Source of the DNA: Alphaproteobacteria bacterium
Lineage (GTDB): Bacteria > Pseudomonadota > Alphaproteobacteria > Paracaedibacterales > CAITNM01
Length of the DNA stretch: 17,530 nucleotides
Assembly: GCA_947499175.1 (NCBI GenBank)
Contig: CANMNU010000014.1
Coordinates: 1 to 17,530, forward strand
Direction of reading: 5' to 3'
Each line of letters starts with the position of its first letter. Position 1 is the stretch's first letter. Positions 1 to 6,893 of the stretch are shown piece after piece. Under the pieces are notes generated by a model that saw nothing but the letters and a program-made list of their open reading frames with translations, was not told the origin of the DNA and did not search any database. The translations under genes were made by a program, and so were the position numbers.

Positions 1-53
1 TCTGCGCAAAAATCATCCAGCAAAACAAATAAGTCTGTGATATCTTTCTTCAT
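1..53 (-). CDS. Transposase-like N-terminus, partial (cut by left edge)
   Basis: An ATG at position 53 on the minus strand opens a frame that stays open for 17 codons to the left edge, with a peptide ending in DLFVLLDDFCA. This resembles the first residues of several insertion-sequence transposases, which often begin with a short I-T-(D/E)-L-F-V-x-x-D-D-F-C segment. Only the start is visible, so the family, completeness and terminal repeats cannot be judged. The bases between this ATG and the channel gene (54-141) would contain the outer end of the element if it is one. The call rests on motif memory from 17 residues and is tentative. Confidence 0.4.
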   Translation of the reverse strand, partial: MKKDITDLFVLLDDFCA

Positions 54-141
54 GGAAGGCCGTTTATTAAATCAATAGCTAATCTTAGCTAAAACTGCCT
101 TCTAACTCTCGCAAATACTCACTTCTAATCCAGAATTGGGG

Positions 142-939
142 TTAAGAGGGTAGTAGCTTATCCAGCTTTTCTTCTAAGCGGTTGATTTGATTTTTTAAGC
201 CATTTAATAGGTCTTGCTGATCATTTGAAGCATCTTCACTGAAGGCTTCTGCTTCAGCTGCTTGTAAAGAACCTACCACAACACCAATGAATAAATTTAA
301 AATTATAAATACTAATATAATATAAAAAGAAATGAAATACAGCCAGGCATATTCAGTTACTTTTTCAGATGTTTTCATAATATTGCTCCAGTCATCTCCT
401 GTAAGGACCTGAAACATAGTTTTCATAGCAATACCAATATGCTGAAATTCAGAAAGACCTAGATCACGAAATAAAAATACTCCCATAACACTAAAAATAT
501 AAAAGAATAAAAGTAGTATAGAGAGTACGTGGCCAATTCCAGGTATGGCTTTCCAAAAACCATTAAGGATATGTTGCATTTTAGGTGAGGCATCAACCAT
601 TGACATTAAATGCAAAACGCGAAAAGCACGCAATACTGGCAAAAAGTCTTGATGGTGCAAAAATGATCCTCCAACAATCATTAGGTCAAAAATGTTCCAA
701 CCACTGCGAAAAAAAGCAAAGCCATTGCCTAGAAGTTTAATGGCAAGTTCAACCACAAATATTGCTAAAATCACTTGGTCGGTTTTATGTAGGGTTAATT
801 CAATGGATTCTGGGATTGATTGAAAAGTTTGAACCCCTAAAATAATGGCGTTGGTAACAACGATAGTGCCAATAAATAAGTGGCCAGCTTTTGATTCGAG
901 TAGTTCATATAGTTTTTTGAAGTATTTGTGGAGTATCAT
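142..939 (-). CDS. Voltage-gated cation channel, single-domain (NaChBac-like superfamily)
   Basis: 265 aa with the layout of bacterial one-domain voltage-gated channels, which assemble as tetramers in the inner membrane. S1 is near residues 20-38 and S2 near 54-70 (with E64). S3 follows WNIFD (D85). S4 is VLRAFRVLHLMSMV near 102-115. S5 is near 136-157, the pore loop near 170-186 and S6 near 198-224 with the conserved NLFIGV. Residues about 240-262 form a heptad-like coiled coil (LLNGLKNQINRLEEKLDKLL), as expected for the C-terminal tetramer bundle. The pore loop reads FQVLTGDDWSN; classical bacterial sodium channels have TLESW there. S4 keeps only two arginines (R104, R107) and a histidine (H110). 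The ion is not certain, but the acidic filter suggests calcium or weak selectivity. The gene appears monocistronic, with its own promoter upstream. Confidence 0.9.
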   Translation of the reverse strand: MILHKYFKKLYELLESKAGHLFIGTIVVTNAIILGVQTFQSIPESIELTLHKTDQVILAIFVVELAIKLLGNGFAFFRSGWNIFDLMIVGGSFLHHQDFLPVLRAFRVLHLMSMVDASPKMQHILNGFWKAIPGIGHVLSILLLFFYIFSVMGVFLFRDLGLSEFQHIGIAMKTMFQVLTGDDWSNIMKTSEKVTEYAWLYFISFYIILVFIILNLFIGVVVGSLQAAEAEAFSEDASNDQQDLLNGLKNQINRLEEKLDKLLPS

Positions 940-967
940 TTTTATTTAAAATTTAGTTTCCTGTATA

Positions 968-997
968 ATTATAGAAAAAATTTATTAAATTTTACAA
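968..997 (-). promoter_or_regulatory. Candidate sigma-70 promoter for the channel gene
   Basis: Read on the minus strand, TTGTAA (992-997) and a perfect TATAAT (968-973) are separated by 18 bases. Transcription would start near 961, leaving a leader of about 20 bases before the ATG at 939. No convincing Shine-Dalgarno sequence lies close to that ATG. The hexamer match is good, but in AT-rich DNA chance matches are common. Confidence 0.45.
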
Positions 998-1000
998 TGC

Positions 1001-1009
1001 TGTGGATAA
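1001..1009 (-). promoter_or_regulatory. Perfect DnaA-box 9-mer TTATCCACA
   Basis: The minus strand carries TTATCCACA, the strict consensus DnaA box, in the 81-base gap between the channel gene and the upstream glycosyltransferase-like gene. It sits just upstream of the candidate channel promoter. It is a single copy with no neighbouring box or AT-rich unwinding array that I can see, so it is not an origin. It may be a DnaA-responsive site or chance. Confidence 0.35.
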
Positions 1010-1020
1010 TAAACAACTGG

Positions 1021-1950
1021 CTAACCTTTAAACAGAACATAACGTAGCCATTTTAAAGGTGGAAAGCGCCATGCTTTGTGTTCGTAATATGACATGCTTT
1101 GCTGCTGATAGGGCATTAAGCTATATGAAGCTTCATTGGGATGGCGGTGGGTCCACTTAAGGATTTTATCAAAATCACCTCCTGGTAGTGCCACAATATT
1201 TCCTGGATTTTTTAAAAATGCAATATTCAAAAGTGCTTGGTCATGAAGGTGCCAACCTTTGCCATAGCCTTTGATGAAATTTGGGTTGGTGCACAATTCA
1301 AGCCATTGTTTAATAAATTCTCTTGTGGCGGAACAGTTACGCAGTATCATAAAACCGGCCCAAAGGTGTTTTTTGGTTTTAAAATCAGGATGCTCAGTTA
1401 CTTTTAATTCTTCGGCAACTTGGGGATCAATTATTTTATTGGTTGTGGCAAAAGCATCTTCACTATAGCGGTATAAAACGCCATCATACTTTTCTAAATT
1501 TTTTAAAAGTGGGGTGATTGAGCCTGTGAAAATAGAGCCAGAATCGGCATAAACAATAATGCTACCTTCAGGGGCTTCTTGCATGGTTTTTAAAATTACG
1601 TATGGTTTCCAAAGCCAATAACCGGCACCACATTTTTCACTAAGAATATCTTTATTTTTTTCGTAAAAATCTTTATCAATATGAGATTTTTTGTAATTAA
1701 AGGTGAAATCAAAGCCGCGATTAAGCGCTGATTGCGCTAGGGAGTTTTGATTTTGGAAGAACACTTCATTGCCGTCTGCATAGGAAATTAGGTAAACGCC
1801 TTTATTGTATAGTTTTTCTTTTGCGCCAAAATCTTGATTGGCAATAGGGTCGATTGCGCGTGTTGAAATATCAAAAAGGTAGTAGTTAAGCTGAAGACAG
1901 CCATAACATATGCCAAAAATGATTAGGGTGTTTTTAAATATTTTATGCAT
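1021..1950 (-). CDS. Putative membrane-anchored glycosyltransferase-like protein
   Basis: 309 aa. A hydrophobic segment at about residues 8-26 follows a short basic start, which suggests a type II signal anchor with the rest outside the cytoplasm, or an uncleaved signal. The central part carries GYWLWKPY (110-117) followed by IIVYADSGS (131-139). This pair is typical of a poorly characterised GT-A-like nucleotide-diphospho-sugar transferase group; YADSG would play the DxD-like role. HDQALLN (236-242) fits the C-terminal part of that fold. The donor and acceptor cannot be inferred. The start overlaps the rdgB stop by 8 bases, so it is probably translated from the ald-rdgB transcript. An extracytoplasmic location would be odd for an enzyme using sugar nucleotides, so the topology deserves care. 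Confidence 0.6.
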   Translation of the reverse strand: MHKIFKNTLIIFGICYGCLQLNYYLFDISTRAIDPIANQDFGAKEKLYNKGVYLISYADGNEVFFQNQNSLAQSALNRGFDFTFNYKKSHIDKDFYEKNKDILSEKCGAGYWLWKPYVILKTMQEAPEGSIIVYADSGSIFTGSITPLLKNLEKYDGVLYRYSEDAFATTNKIIDPQVAEELKVTEHPDFKTKKHLWAGFMILRNCSATREFIKQWLELCTNPNFIKGYGKGWHLHDQALLNIAFLKNPGNIVALPGGDFDKILKWTHRHPNEASYSLMPYQQQSMSYYEHKAWRFPPLKWLRYVLFKG

Positions 1951-2536
1951 TTAATAATTGGTCTTTGAATTTGGCAAAAGCTTGTGAGCGGTGGGAAGTT
2001 TGCGATTTTTCAAGTTTTGTCATTTCACCGTAGGTACGAGAATCTCCATTTGGAATAAAAATAGGGTCAAAGCCAAAGCCTAATTCGCCTCGTTCAGGCC
2101 ATGTGAGAAAACCATGGGATTTTCCTTCAAAAGTCATTTCATCACCATTGGGCCAAACAATAGCTAAAAAACAAACAAAGTGTGCATTGCGTGGTTTGTC
2201 TTGCAACAAATCAATAACTTTTTTATTAGCAAGTTGTTGGTTTTTTTCAAGGCCTCCCCAGCGAGCTGAATATACACCAGGTTGCCCATTAAGTGCAGGA
2301 ACAACAAGCCCAGAATCATCTGCCAGAGCAATGTGCCCAGTTTTAGATGAAACAAAACGCGCCTTTAACAGCGCGTTTTCAGAAAATGTGTCTTCGGTTT
2401 CTTCTGGCTCTTCCAAGCCTAAGTTACCAGAGCTACCTATAAGTAAACCATAAGGGGAAAGCAAAGCTGATATTTCGCTTAACTTTCCAGGATTATGGGT
2501 TGCTAAAATCAGCGTATCGCCAGATTTAAGCTTCAT
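1943..2536 (-). CDS. rdgB: dITP/XTP pyrophosphatase (RdgB/HAM1 family)
   Basis: 197 aa, the usual length. It hydrolyses non-canonical purine nucleoside triphosphates (dITP, ITP, XTP) to monophosphate and pyrophosphate, keeping deaminated bases out of nucleic acids. The family motifs are in order: ATHNPGK (12-18) for triphosphate binding, LADDSGLVV (71-79) with the metal and catalytic acidic residues, GVYSARWGG (87-95), GFGFDPIF (153-160) and SHRSQAF (181-187). It is cytoplasmic, normally a homodimer. It starts 3 bases after the ald stop and its end overlaps the next gene by 8 bases, so the three genes are probably one transcript. No functional link to ald is evident. Confidence 0.96.
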   Translation of the reverse strand: MKLKSGDTLILATHNPGKLSEISALLSPYGLLIGSSGNLGLEEPEETEDTFSENALLKARFVSSKTGHIALADDSGLVVPALNGQPGVYSARWGGLEKNQQLANKKVIDLLQDKPRNAHFVCFLAIVWPNGDEMTFEGKSHGFLTWPERGELGFGFDPIFIPNGDSRTYGEMTKLEKSQTSHRSQAFAKFKDQLLNA

Positions 2537-2539
2537 ACC

Positions 2540-3661
2540 TTAAAATTCATTAAGCGCAGTTTTTGGTTCAACAAACTGCATGCCTAAGTCATTAGCCACA
2601 GCTTCGTGCACAATATGGCCCTTATAAACGTTTAAGCCATTTAACAAGTGTTTGTCATCAAGTAGTGCTTTTTTGTAGCCCTTATTTGCCAATGCTAAAG
2701 TAAATGGTAGCGTTGCATTGTTAAGTGCAAAGGTTGAAGTTCTAGCTACAGCTCCAGGCATGTTGGTTACGCAATAGTGCATTATGCCATCTTCAACATA
2801 ATAAGGATTTGCATGCGTAGTTGGATGGCTTGTTTCAAAACATCCACCTTGGTCAATCGCTACGTCAACCAAAACACTACCTAGTTTCATAGATTTTAAC
2901 ATGGCTTTAGTTACCAATTTAGGGGCTGCTGAGCCCACAACTAATACCGCGCCAATTACCAAATCAGCTTTAGAAATTAATTTTTCAATCATTGCTTGGG
3001 TTGAGTAAGCAGTTTTTAAGCGACCTTCAAATAACCAATCTAATTCATTTAGGCGCTTAAGATTACGATCAACAATAGTGACGTCAGCACCTAGGGCTGC
3101 TGCCATTCTCGCTGCGTTAGCACCTACAACGCCTCCACCAAGAACAACAACTCTACCTGGTGCTACTCCTGGAACTCCACCTAATAAAATACCTGCGCCC
3201 CCTTGGCTTTTTTCAAGCATCCATGCGCCAACTTGCACTGACATACGTCCGGCAACTTCGCTCATAGGGGCAAGTAGGGGAAGGCCACCACGTTCATCAG
3301 TCACTGTTTCATATGCAATTGCTATACATTTAGAATCAACTAAGCCTTTAGCTTGTTCTGGGTCTGGTGCCAGGTGCAAATAGGTGAACAAAATTTGGTC
3401 AGCGCGAAGCATGCTGTATTCACTAGCGTGTGGTTCTTTAACCTTTACGATCATTTCAGCTGCATCAAAAACTTCCTTAGCGGTTTTTAAGATTTTAGCT
3501 CCAGAATTTTGGTATTGTTCATCAGTTAAACCAATGCCTATACCTGCGTTAGTTTCGACCACAACTTGGTGGCCAGCATTGACTAGTTCTTTTACTGCTA
3601 ATGTAGTTAATCCTACGCGATATTCATGGTTTTTGATTTCTTTTGGAACGCCGATGATCAT
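2540..3661 (-). CDS. ald: Alanine dehydrogenase
   Basis: 373 aa, the family length. It catalyses NAD-dependent reversible oxidative deamination of L-alanine to pyruvate and ammonium, in the cytoplasm. The start MIIGVPKEIKNHEYRVGL is characteristic, with R15 for substrate binding. VKVKEP (72-77) and the catalytic histidine H96 in TYLHLAP follow. The Rossmann nucleotide loop is GGGVVG (175-180) with D198 after the second strand. IDQGG and PGAVARTSTFALNNAT complete the C-terminal signature. It is first in the ald-rdgB-glycosyltransferase-like set, behind a good sigma-70-like promoter. It could feed alanine into pyruvate metabolism upstream of the respiratory chain encoded nearby, which is inference. 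Confidence 0.97.
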   Translation of the reverse strand: MIIGVPKEIKNHEYRVGLTTLAVKELVNAGHQVVVETNAGIGIGLTDEQYQNSGAKILKTAKEVFDAAEMIVKVKEPHASEYSMLRADQILFTYLHLAPDPEQAKGLVDSKCIAIAYETVTDERGGLPLLAPMSEVAGRMSVQVGAWMLEKSQGGAGILLGGVPGVAPGRVVVLGGGVVGANAARMAAALGADVTIVDRNLKRLNELDWLFEGRLKTAYSTQAMIEKLISKADLVIGAVLVVGSAAPKLVTKAMLKSMKLGSVLVDVAIDQGGCFETSHPTTHANPYYVEDGIMHYCVTNMPGAVARTSTFALNNATLPFTLALANKGYKKALLDDKHLLNGLNVYKGHIVHEAVANDLGMQFVEPKTALNEF

Positions 3662-3689
3662 TTGGTTACTAATTTAAAACAATGTTCAT

Positions 3690-3718
3690 TTAATAGCCTT
3701 TTGCTATGCAAATATCAA
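3690..3718 (-). promoter_or_regulatory. Candidate sigma-70 promoter for ald
   Basis: On the minus strand TTGATA (3713-3718) and TATTAA (3690-3695) are spaced by 17 bases. The start site would lie near 3683 and the leader would be about 22 bases. The gap 3662-3950 is the divergent control region for ald and holB. Apart from this promoter and the one proposed for holB I see no operator or RNA element in it. Confidence 0.45.
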
Positions 3719-3894
3719 TCCCAGTTAGCAGCGTTAAAAGATTATTTTTTAGGAAGTTAAGAATTTGTTTAGTTTTCAAAGTTATGATTGAATTAAGCGG
3801 CTTTTGTATCAATATGCGTGGATGTTTTTATATTCAGTATTAACTTTTGTTTATGGTGTGTTTTTCAGTACTATCGGATAGATGTGAAAATTTC

Positions 3895-3900
3895 TATAAT
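3895..3900 (+). promoter_or_regulatory. Candidate -10 element for holB-crcB
   Basis: A perfect TATAAT lies about 50 bases before the holB ATG on the plus strand. No good -35 hexamer is found 16-18 bases upstream (the sequence there is near TATCGG), so an activator or a weak promoter is possible. The call rests on the -10 alone. Confidence 0.3.
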
Positions 3901-3950
3901 GACAACTAGAAAAATTTTACAATTCAAACAATTAGAGTTATCCTGCCTCT

Positions 3951-4850
3951 ATGATTATTGGGCACACATCAGTTTACCAAACATTAGAATCTGCAATTGA
4001 AAAGCAGAGCCACCATGGGTTTTTATTGGCCGGACCAAGTGGTATTGGTAAGGCAACAGTTGCCAAAGCTGTTGCAATTGCTGCTTTGGCGAAGGTTAGT
4101 AAGCAGCCATTTCAAGTGGTTGAACGGCAGTGTTTAAGTGGTGCTTACCCAAATTATATTTATATTACTAAGGCTGTTGATGAAGATGGCAAGCCAAAAA
4201 ATGATATTACTATTGAGCAAGTTCGTACCCTGCTAAATAGTTTAAACTTTAATGCTGCCTATGATGCCCCTAGATTTGTCATTATCGATGCAATCGATCA
4301 TTTGAACAGGCAAGCCGCTAATGCTTTGTTGAAAATGTTGGAAGAGCCGCCCTTAAATACTTTTTTTCTAAATATTTGCCACCAGGTGAGTGGGTTGTTG
4401 CCAACAATTCGCTCACGTTGTTTGGTGTTAAATTTTAAATCTTTAAATAATGCTGAAATGGCGCAGGTTGTTGGTAAGTGTGGAAATATTGACCAAATTG
4501 CGTCTATGGCGGTAGGGTCTCCAGGGCAATATCTGGCTATTCAAAAAGCCGGTGGAGTGGTGTTGCTAGGTGCTATTGAAAAGCTTTTTAAGATCACTAA
4601 TTTGAGCGATCTTAAAATGGCTATTCAAGAAATTTTAAAAACAGCAGATGATGCGTTTGTTTTGCAGAGTTTACACCAAGTGCTTTACCAAAAAGCCATG
4701 GGGAATCCACAGTTGTATGCTCATTCAGTTCAAGCCGTAGAGCGCTTTACCCGTTTTACCCAAGCAACCTATATTGATGCTGCTCATCGCATTTGTGCGG
4801 CCGTAATATTAGCGCAAAACCCAAGTCAACAGCAGTTGATTTATGGTTAA
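3951..4850 (+). CDS. holB: DNA polymerase III subunit delta' (clamp loader)
   Basis: 299 aa, somewhat short for the family. It is the stator subunit of the clamp loader that places the beta clamp on primed DNA. It starts with a typical IIGHTSVYQTLESAI segment and has a Walker A-like GPSGIGKAT (28-36). It continues with EQVRTLLNSLNFNAAYDAPRFVIIDAIDHLN and ANALLKMLEEPP, the usual clamp-loader AAA+ core, and the sensor-1 SRC motif in PTIRSRCLVLNF. The four-cysteine zinc module of many bacterial homologues is not apparent. The last bases overlap the crcB start by 8 bases. No thymidylate kinase gene precedes it, unlike the tmk-holB order of many bacteria. Confidence 0.93.
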   Translation: MIIGHTSVYQTLESAIEKQSHHGFLLAGPSGIGKATVAKAVAIAALAKVSKQPFQVVERQCLSGAYPNYIYITKAVDEDGKPKNDITIEQVRTLLNSLNFNAAYDAPRFVIIDAIDHLNRQAANALLKMLEEPPLNTFFLNICHQVSGLLPTIRSRCLVLNFKSLNNAEMAQVVGKCGNIDQIASMAVGSPGQYLAIQKAGGVVLLGAIEKLFKITNLSDLKMAIQEILKTADDAFVLQSLHQVLYQKAMGNPQLYAHSVQAVERFTRFTQATYIDAAHRICAAVILAQNPSQQQLIYG

Positions 4851-5184
4851 TACAATAGGTGTATTTTTAGCTGGTGGATTAGGTTGCCTCAGTCGTTATT
4901 TGATCGGTTTGTGGATTTTGCCAATTATGGGATTACCGATTGCTACATTGACCGTAAACGTTTGTGGTGGTTTTTTAGCAGGTGTTATTGCATCAAAGTT
5001 TCCTCAGTTTAAGTCTGTCTTACTTGTGGGGTTTTTAGGTGGATTTACAACTTTTTCGTCTTTTTCACTGGAATGTTTAAGTTTTGTGCAAAACCAACAA
5101 ATTTTTACTGCTTTGGCCTATATATTTGCAAGTGTTGTTTTAAGTATTGGGGCGGCTTGGTTGGGTTATGTGGTTTCTGGGTAA
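4843..5184 (+). CDS. crcB: Fluoride ion channel CrcB/Fluc
   Basis: 113 aa and four membrane segments, typical of Fluc, which forms dual-topology dimers and exports fluoride passively. Family signatures are GGLGCLSRYL (11-20, with R18), TLTVNVCGGFLAG (35-47, with the pore asparagine N39) and GFLGGFTTFSSFSLE (63-77). The last includes the central sodium-site loop and the pore-lining phenylalanines F71 and F74. The ATG lies within the last codons of holB and overlaps its stop by 8 bases, so translation is probably coupled. No fluoride riboswitch is seen; the gene is inside the holB transcript. Confidence 0.95.
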   Translation: MVNTIGVFLAGGLGCLSRYLIGLWILPIMGLPIATLTVNVCGGFLAGVIASKFPQFKSVLLVGFLGGFTTFSSFSLECLSFVQNQQIFTALAYIFASVVLSIGAAWLGYVVSG

Positions 5185-5230
5185 AATACAAAATAAGAAT
5201 ATAAAATCTTGTTTTTGTTTATCTTTTTAC

Positions 5231-5259
5231 TTGACGAAAACCCCAATATTTTCTATAAA
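5231..5259 (+). promoter_or_regulatory. Promoter for rpsT
   Basis: TTGACG (5231-5236) and TATAAA (5254-5259) are separated by the ideal 17 bases, the best promoter match in the window. Transcription would begin near 5266, giving a leader of about 23 bases before the rpsT ATG. A strong separate promoter suits a ribosomal protein gene. Confidence 0.65.
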
Positions 5260-5288
5260 ATAAGCAAGATCTAAATGAAATTTTGTAA

Positions 5289-5570
5289 ATGGCAAATCAT
5301 AAAAACGCAAAAAAAGCTATCCGTCAAACTGAACGCCGTACAGGTGTTAATCGCAGCCGCATGACACGTATGCGCACATTTGTAAAATCTGCTGAAAAAG
5401 CATTGGGAATGCATTCTGCACCAGCTGTTTCTTTTGATGAAGCAAAGGTTGCTGTCGTGGCAGCTGAAAGCGCGATGATGAAAGTTGCAAAAACAGGAAT
5501 TATACATAAGAACTTTGTTTCACGTAAAGTTTCGCGTTTAGTAGCACGCTTGAAAGCTTTGGCTTCTTAA
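5289..5570 (+). CDS. rpsT: 30S ribosomal protein S20
   Basis: 93 aa, highly basic and mainly helical. S20 binds 16S rRNA at the base of the small subunit. The start MANHKNAKKAIRQTERRTGVN and the R-x-R-M-T-R-M-R-T-F-V-K run match the family closely. AVVAAESAMMKVAKTGIIHKN and the C-terminal SRLVARLKAL complete the usual pattern. It is transcribed alone: a strong promoter precedes it and an intrinsic terminator follows about 20 bases after the stop. No strong Shine-Dalgarno sequence precedes the ATG. In many alphaproteobacteria rpsT neighbours dnaA; here it does not. Confidence 0.97.
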   Translation: MANHKNAKKAIRQTERRTGVNRSRMTRMRTFVKSAEKALGMHSAPAVSFDEAKVAVVAAESAMMKVAKTGIIHKNFVSRKVSRLVARLKALAS

Positions 5571-5590
5571 AAAATATTTTGAAGTATATA

Positions 5591-5619
5591 AAAACCCCGC
5601 TATATGCGGGGTTTTTTTT
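5591..5619 (+). terminator. Intrinsic terminator after rpsT, probably bidirectional
   Basis: AAAACCCCGC (5591-5600) pairs perfectly with GCGGGGTTTT (5606-5615) around the loop TATAT, and a run of eight T ends at 5619. On the minus strand the same hairpin is followed by TTTTTATAT, so it can also stop transcripts from the convergent transporter gene. Confidence 0.93.
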
Positions 5620-5640
5620 GTTTAATGATGAAACTCACAA

Positions 5641-5669
5641 TAGCTGTATATGTTTTTTGACGACAGCTA
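5641..5669. repeat. Short inverted repeat at the transporter 3' end
   Basis: TAGCTGT (5641-5647) is complementary to ACAGCTA (5663-5669) across 15 bases and includes the transporter stop codon. It could form a small hairpin in the minus-strand mRNA just before the main terminator. It lacks a T run of its own. Confidence 0.35.
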
Positions 5670-6848
5670 ATTTTTAGCTAAGTTTATAGTTTTTACACAA
5701 GCAAATTTCTTTGCAAATAATTTATTTGCAATTAACGCTAATGCGCCATTGCCAGTAACATTGCTGGCAGTCATTAGTGAATCTTGCAGAATGTAAAGGG
5801 TAGCCACCAGACTGCATAGTTCTGATGAAAGACCTAGGTGTTTTTCAACTACTGGCAACAAAATAATCATGCCGCCACCGGGTACGCCGCTACCTGAAAA
5901 TTTGGTAAATACATAAGCGCCAACGTAGCCTAAAAACATTGTAAAGCTTGGCATTGGGTGACCTGACATTACTAATAGTGTCAATGATGTTAAAGTGATG
6001 TTAATGCCATCGCCTACCATATGAATATTAGCGGTGGCTGGAACGACAAAGTTGGTCATGGCAGAATTATTAATATTTTTTTCGACACACTTTAAAGTAA
6101 TTGGAACGGTTGCTGCACTTGACATGGTGCTAAACCCGGTTAGCCAGGCAGGAAACATATTTTTAATAGCTAAAAATGTTGCTTTCAGATTGCCATTACA
6201 GCCAACTAAAAATCCAAATAAAAGGTAGGCTTGAATTGTTAAAAAGCACAATAAAAATACAGGAGCATAAGCAGTGGCTAGTGTAACAAGTGATCCTTCA
6301 AATCCAATTTTTAGTACAAAACCAAATACATAAATTGGCAACAATGGAATAAAGGTTATGTTTAATGCTTTGGTTGACCATTTTTTAATTAAATTAACCA
6401 CATTAAAAGTTGCTTCAGATTTCACTAAACTGCCTATAATACCAGTGATTACCCCTAAAATCATTGCCTTATCGCTTGAAAAGAAGCTTGGGTTAGGTAG
6501 TCTCCAAAAAGGCGTGATTTTATCAAATGCGCAGGAGCCATCTAAACAAATGGGTTTTAAAAATCCCAGCATGCTTTGTGCTGCGCCATAGGCTACGAAA
6601 ACGTTTACCATGTTGGCAACAATCACTAAGCCAAAAACCCCGAGTACTAAGGTTAATGCTTGTTTTTGCAAACTTAATATGGCTGAGCTTAAATAACTGA
6701 ACACGACAAATGGCAGCAGCAACATTAGTAAATCTTTTAAAACAACGCTGATGCTGTAAAAATAGGTAACTGGAGTGTGGTTAAGATGGCTTGAAAGTAC
6801 AAACGCTAAGCCAACGGCAATAATTAATCGTACGGGTAAACTTAACAT
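5667..6848 (-). CDS. Divergent SLC1/DAACS-family transporter
   Basis: About 393 aa, inner-membrane, with the fold of glutamate/dicarboxylate:cation symporters (GltPh, GltP, DctA). Numbering here counts from the GTG at 6851, three bases upstream of the chosen ATG at 6848. HP1 carries STMSSAATVP (241-250) and HP2 carries GSGVPGGG (320-327). The terminal segment has D357 and NVTGN (364-368). Compared by eye with GltPh, the TM7 NMDGT motif is replaced by HMVGD (277-281). In TM8 the arginine that binds the acidic side chain is a methionine, and the sodium-site aspartate of NVTGD is an asparagine. The substrate is therefore unlikely to be a classical acidic amino acid or dicarboxylate, and the cation coupling is uncertain. 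It lies 45 bases downstream of kdsD on the same strand and ends facing the rpsT terminator. Confidence 0.85.
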   Translation of the reverse strand: MLSLPVRLIIAVGLAFVLSSHLNHTPVTYFYSISVVLKDLLMLLLPFVVFSYLSSAILSLQKQALTLVLGVFGLVIVANMVNVFVAYGAAQSMLGFLKPICLDGSCAFDKITPFWRLPNPSFFSSDKAMILGVITGIIGSLVKSEATFNVVNLIKKWSTKALNITFIPLLPIYVFGFVLKIGFEGSLVTLATAYAPVFLLCFLTIQAYLLFGFLVGCNGNLKATFLAIKNMFPAWLTGFSTMSSAATVPITLKCVEKNINNSAMTNFVVPATANIHMVGDGINITLTSLTLLVMSGHPMPSFTMFLGYVGAYVFTKFSGSGVPGGGMIILLPVVEKHLGLSSELCSLVATLYILQDSLMTASNVTGNGALALIANKLFAKKFACVKTINLAKN

Positions 6849-6893
6849 CACACCACCACTTTGAAAAATGAATTTTTATAATAACAAGTTTGT

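Noticed and set aside
1001..1009. Replication origin
   Set aside because: A single DnaA box with no cluster, no unwinding repeats and no dnaA/parAB neighbours; rpsT here is not next to dnaA.
2103..2453. 116-codon plus-strand frame inside rdgB
   Set aside because: Shadow frame opposite conserved rdgB motifs; no promoter or ribosome site.
3384..3677. Plus-strand frames opposite ald (with 3078-3383)
   Set aside because: Low-complexity peptides rich in P, A and T produced by reading the antisense of ald.
3818..4000. 60-codon plus-strand frame running into holB
   Set aside because: It overlaps holB out of frame, has no ribosome site and spans the proposed holB -10 element.
5185..5288. Fluoride riboswitch near crcB, or S20 autoregulatory leader before rpsT
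   Set aside because: crcB starts inside holB so has no leader of its own, and the rpsT leader is only about 23 bases with no conserved fold visible.
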